Positions 43,084-50,304 of a stretch of 64,000 nt of DNA are shown here, one piece after another. A program made the translations under genes and the position numbers. The stretch is from Pseudactinotalea terrae (lineage in GTDB: Bacteria; Actinomycetota; Actinomycetes; Actinomycetales; Beutenbergiaceae). Under the pieces are notes generated by a model, which saw only the letters and a list, made by a program, of their open reading frames with translations, was not told the origin of the DNA and made no database searches. The stretch is from positions 1 to 64,000 of the forward strand of contig NZ_WNXZ01000004.1 of NCBI RefSeq assembly GCF_009733845.1, in the 5' to 3' direction. The first letter of the stretch is position 1. Every line of letters begins with the position of its first letter.

Positions 43084-43779
43084 TCAGACGGTGAGCGGGG
43101 TGCGCTCGCGGACCTGGGTCTCGGCGGCGACGGCGCCGGGGACGAACTCGACGAGCTCGCTGTGGGTGAAGGCCATGTTGAACTCGTAGCCTCCGCTCAT
43201 GTACTGGGCGTAGACCCGCGCCTCCTCCTCGACCGAGCCGGCGGCCGTGCAGTCCATCGGGATGAGGGTCATGTAGTGGCGGTTGCTGCAGCCGAGCGCT
43301 GCGGCATGCGCGCACACGGCCGCGGAGACCCCGGTGACGAGCACGGTCCAGCTCTGGGGGTCGGCGCCGAGGTCGGCGAAGACCTGCTCGAGGGTGGTGC
43401 CCGCCCACGGGTCGTGGCTCCACTTCTGCACGACCGGCTCACCCGGCAGGGGAGCGATCTCGGGAGCGATCTCCACGCCGTCGGAGCCCTCCGCCAGGAT
43501 GGGGTTGCACCCGAAGCGCGTGACCTCAAGAGCCTCCGGCTTGCGCACCGACTGGATGTAGACGACCGGGGCGCCGGCGGCACGGGCCTTCTCGATCAGG
43601 CGCTTGTTGCCCTCGATCGTGTCGGTCATGCGCGAGGAGAATCGCTCGGTGTTGTGCACGAAGAAGTTCTCCATGTCGACCACGAGCACGAGCGTGGTGG
43701 CGGGGTCGAGCTCGAACGGGCGGGGCTGGGGCATCTCGATGTCGAGGACGACGCGAGCGGGCGGGGCGGTCCAGGTCAT
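43084..43779 (-). CDS. Isochorismatase-fold cysteine hydrolase
   Basis: A 231-aa amidase-like enzyme. The catalytic triad of the family can be placed: Asp in LVVDMENFF, Lys in VVQKWSHDPW and Cys in GVSAAVCAHAAAL. Members cleave nicotinamide, N-carbamoyl groups, biuret or isochorismate. AAGGAG lies 6 nt before the ATG at 43779. The gene ends 26 bp before the binding-protein start, so it is in the importer operon. The substrate is likely a small amide. Confidence 0.88.
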   Translation of the reverse strand: MTWTAPPARVVLDIEMPQPRPFELDPATTLVLVVDMENFFVHNTERFSSRMTDTIEGNKRLIEKARAAGAPVVYIQSVRKPEALEVTRFGCNPILAEGSDGVEIAPEIAPLPGEPVVQKWSHDPWAGTTLEQVFADLGADPQSWTVLVTGVSAAVCAHAAALGCSNRHYMTLIPMDCTAAGSVEEEARVYAQYMSGGYEFNMAFTHSELVEFVPGAVAAETQVRERTPLTV

Positions 43780-43838
43780 GGTGTTTCTCCTTCGGGGCGG
43801 GCGGCGGGAGCCGTCTGTGGGTGGGTGCGGTGGTCGGG

Positions 43839-44564
43839 TCAGGCGGCGGTGCGGGTGCGCTGGGTGGCAACCGACTCGAAGTACGCGACCGTCGAGGCGA
43901 CGTCGACGACGTCGGCGTACTTGGTGTGCATGTCGAAGAGGTTCATCGCGTGGGAGGCCTCGGTGCGGTCGAAGCAGCACTCGGCGACCACGCCCATGCG
44001 GAAGCGGAAGGTGGCGCCGTCCACCACGGAGGCGCGCACGCACCCGCTGGTGGTCTCGCCGCACGCGATGACGGTGTCGACGCCGAGATAGTTGAGGTGG
44101 AAGTTCAGGGGCGTGCCGTGGAAGGCGCTGGCGGCGGCCTTCTCGATGACGACCTCGCCCTCGATCGGGGCCAGCTCGGCGACGATCTCGCCGCCCCGGG
44201 CCTTCTCGGCCTCGGTGAGCAGGTCGGTGGGGCGGCGGCTGGCGGGCTGGCTGGCCGCCCACGGCGAGGGGAACCGATCCATGCCCTTGGCGTGGATCAC
44301 GGGGATGCCCGTGGCGCGTGCCGCCTCGAGCAGCGGCACGGTCCGGTCGATCGCCTCCCAGCCCTGCAGCCCGCAGGACATCGGCCACTTCTTCACCGAC
44401 TCCATCAGCGGCTCGCGGTCCAGCCCGAGCACGCTGTAATAGTCGTCGATGATCAGCAGGGCCGGCTTGCTGCCGAAACCGAACGGCTGGGTCTTGGCCC
44501 AGCCCGAGGACGCGAGGTGCTCGACGTCCTGCTCGGTCAGAAAGGGGGTCCAGATCTCGTCCAT
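43839..44564 (-). CDS. Isochorismatase-fold cysteine hydrolase, N-carbamoylsarcosine-amidase-like
   Basis: A 241-aa enzyme and first gene of the operon. The triad is Asp in LLIIDDYYSVLG, Lys in VVIEKAAASAF and Cys in CGETTSGCVRASVVDG; the last motif is close to that of N-carbamoylsarcosine amidohydrolases. The ATG at 44564 (MDEIW) is preferred over a GTG at 44576 because AAGG sits just upstream. Two such hydrolases in tandem suggest sequential deamidation of one imported compound. Confidence 0.87.
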   Translation of the reverse strand: MDEIWTPFLTEQDVEHLASSGWAKTQPFGFGSKPALLIIDDYYSVLGLDREPLMESVKKWPMSCGLQGWEAIDRTVPLLEAARATGIPVIHAKGMDRFPSPWAASQPASRRPTDLLTEAEKARGGEIVAELAPIEGEVVIEKAAASAFHGTPLNFHLNYLGVDTVIACGETTSGCVRASVVDGATFRFRMGVVAECCFDRTEASHAMNLFDMHTKYADVVDVASTVAYFESVATQRTRTAA

Positions 44565-44655
44565 GGTGGCCTTCACTTCTCACGTCGGTGGTGGAACGGC
44601 TGTGAGATGAAGGCTGGGGCAGTCCCGTGTCGCGCCGGGGACCCCGCCGATTTCT

Positions 44656-44674
44656 GCACCGTTAATTCAGGTGC
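44656..44674. promoter_or_regulatory. Possible operator of the GntR regulator
   Basis: GCACC and GGTGC form a short inverted repeat around the AT-rich GTTAATTCA, in the 204-bp gap between the hydrolase operon and the regulator gene. Further copies of GGTGC lie nearby. It is a weak candidate. Confidence 0.3.
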
Positions 44675-44768
44675 CAGGCATCGCTGCGGGGCGCTGACCT
44701 GTACCGATGGTGCGAAGCGCCCTGGTTACGCCACCCTTGCGCACCCCCTGCGCATGGGTTGCCGCTGC

Positions 44769-45527
44769 TCAGGCGAAGGCCGGGACCACCGCTGGACCCC
44801 GCGTCTGCCAGGTCCCGATGGCGATCCGATCGGCGCGCAGCACACCGAAGCCGTAGTCCACGACGCGCTTGGCGCCCGAGTAGACGCGGCGCTCGATCCG
44901 GATCAGCGCTGACCCCTCGGGGACGCCGAGAAGCTGGGCGGCATCACCCCGAGCGACCGTGGCATCGACGTTCTGCTCGACGCCCAGCACACCGCCCTCG
45001 TCCACGAGGAGCTCGTCGAGAACGTCGTAGTAGTCACCGCAGAGCCGTTGGTCCTCAGGCCCGAGGTCCCCGGCGATGCCGCTGGGCAGGTAGCTGGTCC
45101 AGATCGCGACCGGCTCCGCGGCCACGACGGTGCGCCGCTCGAGCAGCACCACGCTCTCGTCGATCGAGACCTCCAGGATCTCCGCGACCGGCGTCGTGGC
45201 AGGGATCGGGCCGAGCGCGAGCACCTCGTGGTACGCGCCCTCGCGCAACGAGAACCCGCGCACCGGTCCGTGACCACCGTTCAGCTGCTTCGACGACGCC
45301 ACGAAGGTGCCCATGCCCTGCTGGCGCGAGATCACGCCCTCGGCCTGCAGGAGCGCGAGTGCGTCGCGCGCGAGGTTGCGGCTGACCGCGTACGCGCTGG
45401 CGAGGTCCTGCTCGCTCATGAAGCGCTGTCCCGTGCCGTACTGGCGGAGGATGTGCGAGCGCAGCACGTTCGCCAGCCGGCGCGCATCACGCGCGCGGCG
45501 CCAGGTCGCCACGATCGGTTGCGCCAC
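44769..45527 (-). CDS. GntR-family regulator with UTRA domain (HutC type)
   Basis: A 252-aa repressor. The N-terminal winged helix includes MSEQDLASAYAVSRNLARDAL, here split at MSEQDLASAYAVS and RNLARDAL, followed by the GMGTFVAS hairpin. The C-terminal UTRA domain (ERRTVVAAEPVAIWTSYLP) senses a small effector. The GTG start at 45527 is preceded by TAGCGT at 6 nt, so it is probably leaderless. It is transcribed toward the hydrolase/importer operon in the same direction and is its likely regulator. Confidence 0.88.
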   Translation of the reverse strand: MAQPIVATWRRARDARRLANVLRSHILRQYGTGQRFMSEQDLASAYAVSRNLARDALALLQAEGVISRQQGMGTFVASSKQLNGGHGPVRGFSLREGAYHEVLALGPIPATTPVAEILEVSIDESVVLLERRTVVAAEPVAIWTSYLPSGIAGDLGPEDQRLCGDYYDVLDELLVDEGGVLGVEQNVDATVARGDAAQLLGVPEGSALIRIERRVYSGAKRVVDYGFGVLRADRIAIGTWQTRGPAVVPAFA

Positions 45528-45533
45528 GGTCGG

Positions 45534-45539
45534 ACGCTA
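45534..45539 (-). promoter_or_regulatory. -10 box of leaderless gntR promoter
   Basis: TAGCGT on the minus strand ends 6 nt before the GTG at 45527. Confidence 0.45.
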
Positions 45540-45574
45540 ACCGGCGGGTGTTTCGAGGATGTCACACGACCGCC

Positions 45575-46204
45575 TCAGAACGCCGAGGTCGGCCCGCGCT
45601 CTCGCTCAGCCCTTGCGAGCGCACGCACCACGTCGATCGGCTCGCGCCGTCGCAGCGCGAGCGCGGCCAGCAGCTCCACGACCGGCTCCATGACCTCAGG
45701 CTCGAAGGCGGGCGTCGGCAGCCCGACGCTGACCGCGAGGTCGTCGGCGTGCACCACGGTCTCGAGCAACCGCATCACGAGGAAGTCGTCGGTCGCGAGC
45801 GCGCAGCCCTGCCAGGGCACGAACGTCGTCGGGCCGGCGGCTGTGATGGCGGGACCCAGGCCGGCGAGTGCGGCGTCGAGCACCGCGACCGAGTCCTCGA
45901 CGCCGGCGCCGCCCATCTCGTTGAAGTCGTCCCGGATCGAGGTGTTCTCGGGCGCGTCGGTGGGCGCGTCGAGCCAGTCGAGCTGGTCGGCGTACTCGAT
46001 CAGTGACAGCACCCGTACCCGGTCGGTGGGGAACTCGATCGCGAGGAACTCGACCGCGCACTCCGGCTGGCTGACCAGGTGCCGGGTCAGCCCGCCGACC
46101 GTCATGCCCGGGAGCGCTGACTCCTCGTCCCAGCGCGCCGCGACCTCGGGCGAGCGCACCAGCGGGGTGATCGCCTCGACAGCCCGGACGAACTTCAGCG
46201 GCAT
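45575..46204 (-). CDS. DinB/MDMPI-type maleylpyruvate isomerase family protein
   Basis: A 209-aa helical protein of the mycothiol-dependent isomerase N-terminal family (TIGR03083-like). The motif WDEESALPGMTVGGLTRHLV carries the first metal-binding His, and LLETVVHADDLAVSVG supplies another His and Asp. The family occurs in mycothiol-using actinobacteria and can act in thiol transfer. TATCGT lies 6 nt before the ATG. It is divergent from the PHP gene across only 40 bp. Confidence 0.85.
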   Translation of the reverse strand: MPLKFVRAVEAITPLVRSPEVAARWDEESALPGMTVGGLTRHLVSQPECAVEFLAIEFPTDRVRVLSLIEYADQLDWLDAPTDAPENTSIRDDFNEMGGAGVEDSVAVLDAALAGLGPAITAAGPTTFVPWQGCALATDDFLVMRLLETVVHADDLAVSVGLPTPAFEPEVMEPVVELLAALALRRREPIDVVRALARAERERGPTSAF

Positions 46205-46210
46205 GCGACC

Positions 46211-46216
46211 ACGATA
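46211..46216 (-). promoter_or_regulatory. -10 box of leaderless promoter for the DinB/MDMPI gene
   Basis: TATCGT on the minus strand ends 6 nt before the ATG at 46204. On the other strand GAAGAT (46233-46238) lies 6 nt before the GTG of the PHP gene, so two divergent leaderless genes may share the 40-bp gap. Confidence 0.45.
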
Positions 46217-46244
46217 TATCCGCTGGGCGCGGGAAGATGGCGGG

Positions 46245-47252
46245 GTGGACCCCGTCGTCGCGCTTCGCCGCATCGCGTTCCTGCTGGAGCGCCAGCTCGA
46301 GCAGACCCACCGGATCAAGGCCTACCGCAAGGCTGCGGACCGGCTGGAGGCGATCGGACCCGACGAGGTCGCCCAGCTGGCGGCGGCAGGGCAGCTCACC
46401 CAGCTCGCCGACGTCGGGCCCAAGACCGCCCTGGTCGCCACCCAGGCGCTCGACGGCGGTGTGCCCGACTACCTCGCCGAGCTCGAGTCGGGCGCGGAGG
46501 CCTTGGCACCCGGAGCCGCCGAGGTGCGCGCCTGGATCAGGGGCGACCTGCACACGCATTCCCACGAGTCCGACGGCGGCTCCCCGATCGAGCACATGGC
46601 AGCCGCTGCGATCGGCACCGGGCTCGAGTACCTGGTGCTCACCGACCACTCGCCGCGCCTCACGGTCGCCAACGGGCTCTCGGCCGACCGGCTGCGCGAC
46701 CAGATCCGCCGGGTCAAGGCGCTCAACGCCGAGCTGGCACCGTTCCGGATCCTCACCGGCATCGAGGTCGACATCCTCGATGGCGGTGCGCTCGACCAGG
46801 AGCCCGAGCTGCTCGCGGAGCTCGACATCGTGGTGGCGTCGGTGCACTCCAAGCTCCGCATGCCCGCCGAGCAGATGACCCGCCGCATGGTCCACGCCGT
46901 CGCGAACCCGCACGTGGACGTGCTCGGGCACTGCACCGGCCGGCTGATCACGGGAGGCCGTGGCACCCGGCCGCAGTCGACCTTCGACGCCGAGCTGGTG
47001 TTCGAGGCCTGCCGCCGGTTCGGCGTCGCGGTCGAGATCAACTCTCGCCCCGAGCGGCGCGACCCACCCACCGACCTGCTGGAGCTCGCCATGGAGACCG
47101 GCTGCGAGTTCGCCGTCAACACCGACGCCCACGCCCCCGGCCAGCTCGACTTCCTCGACTACGGGTGCGCGCGCGTGGCCAAGCTCGGCATCGAGCGTGA
47201 CCGCATCATCAACACGATGGCGGCGGACGACCTGCTCGCGTGGACCCGCTGA
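46245..47252 (+). CDS. PHP-domain phosphoesterase with helix-hairpin-helix N-terminus
   Basis: A 335-aa protein. The first 90 residues resemble the HhH part of family X polymerases (YRKAADRLEAIGPDEVAQL). The PHP domain begins at GDLHTHSHESDGG, with metal ligands in DLHTHS, LTDHSPR, GIEVDIL, ASVHSK, GHCTGR and VNTDAHAP. This matches the PHP end of bacterial PolX, without the polymerase palm. It could be a nuclease or phosphoesterase in DNA repair or a histidinol-phosphatase-like enzyme. The GTG start begins at the conserved fold. Confidence 0.88.
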   Translation: MDPVVALRRIAFLLERQLEQTHRIKAYRKAADRLEAIGPDEVAQLAAAGQLTQLADVGPKTALVATQALDGGVPDYLAELESGAEALAPGAAEVRAWIRGDLHTHSHESDGGSPIEHMAAAAIGTGLEYLVLTDHSPRLTVANGLSADRLRDQIRRVKALNAELAPFRILTGIEVDILDGGALDQEPELLAELDIVVASVHSKLRMPAEQMTRRMVHAVANPHVDVLGHCTGRLITGGRGTRPQSTFDAELVFEACRRFGVAVEINSRPERRDPPTDLLELAMETGCEFAVNTDAHAPGQLDFLDYGCARVAKLGIERDRIINTMAADDLLAWTR

Positions 47253-47253
47253 C

Positions 47254-47928
47254 GTGCGCAGGGTGACGTACGGAGCAGTGGCGGCAGCCGTGGCGCTGCT
47301 CGCCGTCGCGTGCACCGGCGGGGGAGCAGCAGACCCGGAGCGCACGGGCATGTCGCCGTCGAGCGCGGATGTATCGCACTCGAGCGAGCCCGACTGGGCG
47401 GTCGACGCCTTCGAGGCCGCCACGATCACCGCGATCGGGGGTACGAGCCTCGACACCGTGCTCGCGGCGTTCGGTGCAGGTGGTGCCCCGGTGCTGCCCA
47501 GCGAGCACCTCGACGCGCCGTGGACCGGGGGCGAGCAGCCGGCATGGGCGGTCATCGCCCCGGTGGGCGAGGGGGTGATCGTCGTCGAGCCCATCGGATA
47601 CGTCGGGACGAACCCGGCGGTGCTCGAAGCGGCCTCGCAGGGCGGTACGGCGGTGATGGTCTATTGGAGCGTCAACTACGACACCGAGGTCGAGATTGCG
47701 GTCGATGGCGAGGTCGTCGCCGGCATCTTCGGACAGCCCCACGGCATCGAGCGACTGCCGCAGCTGACTGAGCAGATCGGTGCGCCGCCGGAGGATCTGG
47801 TCGAGCAGCTGCGCTGGGGGATCGAAGCTCAGCAGGAGCTCACCGGTGCGTGGCTCACCAGCGAGCTCTGGGCGGAGCTGGAGGCACGGCCGACGGCGTA
47901 CTCGCTGACACCCCCGTCGTCTCCCTGA
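47254..47928 (+). CDS. Secreted lipoprotein, DUF6461-like
   Basis: A 224-aa protein starting 1 bp after the PHP stop. The signal peptide ends at lipobox AVAC (Cys near residue 20). The mature part (DWAVDAFEAATITAI, AVIAPVGEGVIVVEP, AVMVYWSVNYDTEVEIAVDG) resembles the DUF6461 family by my reading; this is a moderate call. Its last 74 bp overlap the convergent helicase gene on the other strand. The function is unknown. Confidence 0.75.
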   Translation: MRRVTYGAVAAAVALLAVACTGGGAADPERTGMSPSSADVSHSSEPDWAVDAFEAATITAIGGTSLDTVLAAFGAGGAPVLPSEHLDAPWTGGEQPAWAVIAPVGEGVIVVEPIGYVGTNPAVLEAASQGGTAVMVYWSVNYDTEVEIAVDGEVVAGIFGQPHGIERLPQLTEQIGAPPEDLVEQLRWGIEAQQELTGAWLTSELWAELEARPTAYSLTPPSSP

Positions 47929-50257
47929 ACCACGCGAGGAACTCTTCGGCCGTGTAGACCGGCTTCTCGAGCTCGAGCGCCTTGCGGGCCTTGCCGGACT
48001 GGGTGCCGGCCTCGGCCACCACGAGCACGTCGCAGCGGGTCTTGCTCACGTTGGCGACCGGCACGAGGCCGGCGCGCAGGGCGAGGTCGTGGGCGTCGTC
48101 TCGGTCGAGCAGCCGCCCGTCGGGGAGCTGGATCATGCCCGTGAAGCACACCCGGGTGCCCGTGACCAGCACCGAGGCGATGTCGGGCACCGCGCTCTCG
48201 GCGAGCAGCTCCTCGGACAGGACGCTCAGCCCGAGCGACTTCTCGACCGCCTGCAGCCGCCGCACCACCTCGGCGGTCAGTGGCGTGGCAGCGGCGGCCT
48301 CGCGCAGCTGGGTCGCGATCACCTCGCGTGCCGGTCCGGCCTCGGGACCCGCGATCAGCTCCACCTGCTCGGCCTCCCCCCGCAGCAGCGGGCCGAGCTG
48401 TCGGCTCAGCTCCAGGTAGGCCGACAGCATCGGCATCTCGACCAGGGCTGGTGCCTCGACCCCCGCGTCGCGGCTCACCAGGCAGCCCGCGTCGGGGAGC
48501 TCGTCGGTGAGTGCGAAAGCCGTGGCCGCCCCACCGCCGTCGATCCCCTCGGCCGCGGCGAGCGCCGCCCTTGCCCGCTCGAGCGCCTTCCGGCCACCTG
48601 CGCGGCCCCGCGTGGGCACACCCAGGGGCAGCACGATCACGTGCCCGAGCCGCTTGAGCTCGAAATCCAGCAACCCGAGCAGCTCGTCCACATCCGGGCC
48701 CACCGGCGTGCACCCCGCCAGCATCGGGGCGATCACCGCCCACGCCTGCGCGAGCGTGGGTGCGAGCAGCACGTCGTCGACGCCGATCCCGTACGCCGAG
48801 CGCGCGTCGGCGAGGTCGCGCTGAGGATTGACGAGGGTGCTGATCGCCGTGCCGTCCTCGAACGCGACCGCCAGCTCCACCGGTCGCGGCCGCGACCGCT
48901 GCCCCTCCTCGCCGACCGTCAGCACCCCGATGGCGCAGCGGCGGTGCTTCGCGCCGCTGCCCGCGCTGCCCTGCAGGAACCGCACCACCCTGCGGTCGAC
49001 CTTCATATCCTTCGGCAGCACCGGCCGCCGCAGCACCAGCCCCTCGAGCGAGGTGCACCGGCTCAGCGCCACGTACAGCTGCCCGTAGTCGAACGTGCCG
49101 CCACGCAGGTCGACCACGAGCCGGTCGATCGTCTGGCCCTGGCTCTTGTGGATCGTGATCGCCCACGCCAGCGTGAACGGCAGCTGCGTGTACGTGCCCA
49201 CGATCTCGTGCCGCATGGAGCCGCCCGCCACCACCGGCCGGGTCACGTCCCAGGTGTGATGCCCGACGGCGACCACTCGCCCGTTCTGCAGCCGCACCGT
49301 GGCAGCCTGGTCATGGGGGTCGAACCCCACGATCGTGCCGAGCGTGCCGTTGGCCCACCGGTCGCTCGGGTCGTTGTTGAGCAGCATCACCTGGGCGCCG
49401 ACCTTGAACCGGAGCACGTCGGGGACAGGTGGGTCGAACCCGTCGAGGTCACCGCTGGCCCAGGCGTGCTGCACGATCTCGGGCTCGTCGATCGCCTCCA
49501 GGCGCGCGTTGTTGCGTGCGGTCACGACCCGGTTGGTGGGCGCGACCGTCAGCCACATCTCGGCGGCGGGCGGCTCGAAGTCGACATCGACACGCTCGTC
49601 CAGCTCATAACGCGCCGAGCTCAGCAGGGTGCCCTCGCGGATCGCGTTGAGCGCCGAGGTGAGCCTGTCGTCGCCCTGCTGCCGGAACACCGTGGTCAAC
49701 GAGACCGTCGGGAAGATCTCGGGCCGGTAGGCCCGCGCTGAGAAGAAGTACGGCGTGGGATAGGCGGAGGCCAGGTGCCCGGCCTCCGCCGTCGAGACCA
49801 CGGGTGGGAGCTGGAACAGGTCGCCGACGAGCGCGACCTGCACCCCACCCAGCTCCTCGCCGCGCTGCGGCCCGAACCGTTCGAGCGCGGCGGCGACCTT
49901 GTCGAAGAGGTCGGCGCGAACCATCGAGGCCTCGTCGATCACGAGGGTCTGCAGGCCCGCGATCGTGGCGGCGAACCGGCCCGGGTAGTAGCGCCCGGAA
50001 CGCACGTCCGCGAGCGAGGTGTCGGGTCGGAAGCCGAACAGCCGGTGCAGCGTGTATCCACCCACGTTGAGCGCCGCGATCCCGGTCGGAGCGGCGACCA
50101 CCACCCGGCGGTCGGTGCTCTCGACGAACCGCCGCACCAGCGTGGACTTGCCCGTGCCGGCCCGGCCGGTGAGGAACAGGTTGCTGCCGCCCTCGAAGAG
50201 GTCGAGCGCGCGGCTGAACTCCTCGGTGACCTGCAGCACGGGCGAAGGATCACTCAC
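47855..50257 (-). CDS. Pif1-type DNA helicase with C-terminal BRCT domain
   Basis: An 800-aa superfamily 1B helicase. Walker A is GRAGTGKST, Walker B is LVIDEASMV, the next motif is LVGDLFQLPPV, and late motifs are LAWAITIHKSQGQT and YVALSRC, as in Pif1/RecD2. Residues of about 440-600 look like a weak or inactive exonuclease-type domain, which is only an impression. The end (CFTGMIQLPDGRLLDRDDAH and on) is a BRCT domain. The GTG at 50257 is preferred over one at 50263 because CATGAT lies 6 nt before it. The 3' end overlaps the opposing lipoprotein gene by 74 bp. Confidence 0.9.
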   Translation of the reverse strand: MSDPSPVLQVTEEFSRALDLFEGGSNLFLTGRAGTGKSTLVRRFVESTDRRVVVAAPTGIAALNVGGYTLHRLFGFRPDTSLADVRSGRYYPGRFAATIAGLQTLVIDEASMVRADLFDKVAAALERFGPQRGEELGGVQVALVGDLFQLPPVVSTAEAGHLASAYPTPYFFSARAYRPEIFPTVSLTTVFRQQGDDRLTSALNAIREGTLLSSARYELDERVDVDFEPPAAEMWLTVAPTNRVVTARNNARLEAIDEPEIVQHAWASGDLDGFDPPVPDVLRFKVGAQVMLLNNDPSDRWANGTLGTIVGFDPHDQAATVRLQNGRVVAVGHHTWDVTRPVVAGGSMRHEIVGTYTQLPFTLAWAITIHKSQGQTIDRLVVDLRGGTFDYGQLYVALSRCTSLEGLVLRRPVLPKDMKVDRRVVRFLQGSAGSGAKHRRCAIGVLTVGEEGQRSRPRPVELAVAFEDGTAISTLVNPQRDLADARSAYGIGVDDVLLAPTLAQAWAVIAPMLAGCTPVGPDVDELLGLLDFELKRLGHVIVLPLGVPTRGRAGGRKALERARAALAAAEGIDGGGAATAFALTDELPDAGCLVSRDAGVEAPALVEMPMLSAYLELSRQLGPLLRGEAEQVELIAGPEAGPAREVIATQLREAAAATPLTAEVVRRLQAVEKSLGLSVLSEELLAESAVPDIASVLVTGTRVCFTGMIQLPDGRLLDRDDAHDLALRAGLVPVANVSKTRCDVLVVAEAGTQSGKARKALELEKPVYTAEEFLAWFRETTGVSASTPSAVPPAPPRARW

Positions 50258-50263
50258 CCGCAC

Positions 50264-50269
50264 ATCATG
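50264..50269 (-). promoter_or_regulatory. -10 box of leaderless helicase promoter
   Basis: CATGAT on the minus strand ends 6 nt before the GTG at 50257. It resembles the CATGCT box of the arsR-like gene. Confidence 0.35.
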
Positions 50270-50291
50270 CCCGCGGGCGCCGACTCCTCAA

Positions 50292-50297
50292 TAAGGT
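50292..50297 (+). promoter_or_regulatory. -10 box of leaderless promoter for the GH3 gene
   Basis: TAAGGT ends 7 nt before the ATG at 50305. An in-frame GTG at 50296 would overlap it, so the ATG is preferred. Confidence 0.45.
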
Positions 50298-50304
50298 GCG
50301 TGGC

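Noticed and set aside
44565-44768. Possible riboswitch in the leader of the hydrolase/importer operon
   Set aside because: The region has short GC-rich inverted repeats but I could not match it to any known riboswitch core. A GntR-type operator is the simpler reading.
46245-47252. Full-length family X DNA polymerase
   Set aside because: Only the helix-hairpin-helix and PHP parts are present in 335 residues; the polymerase palm and its Asp residues are missing.
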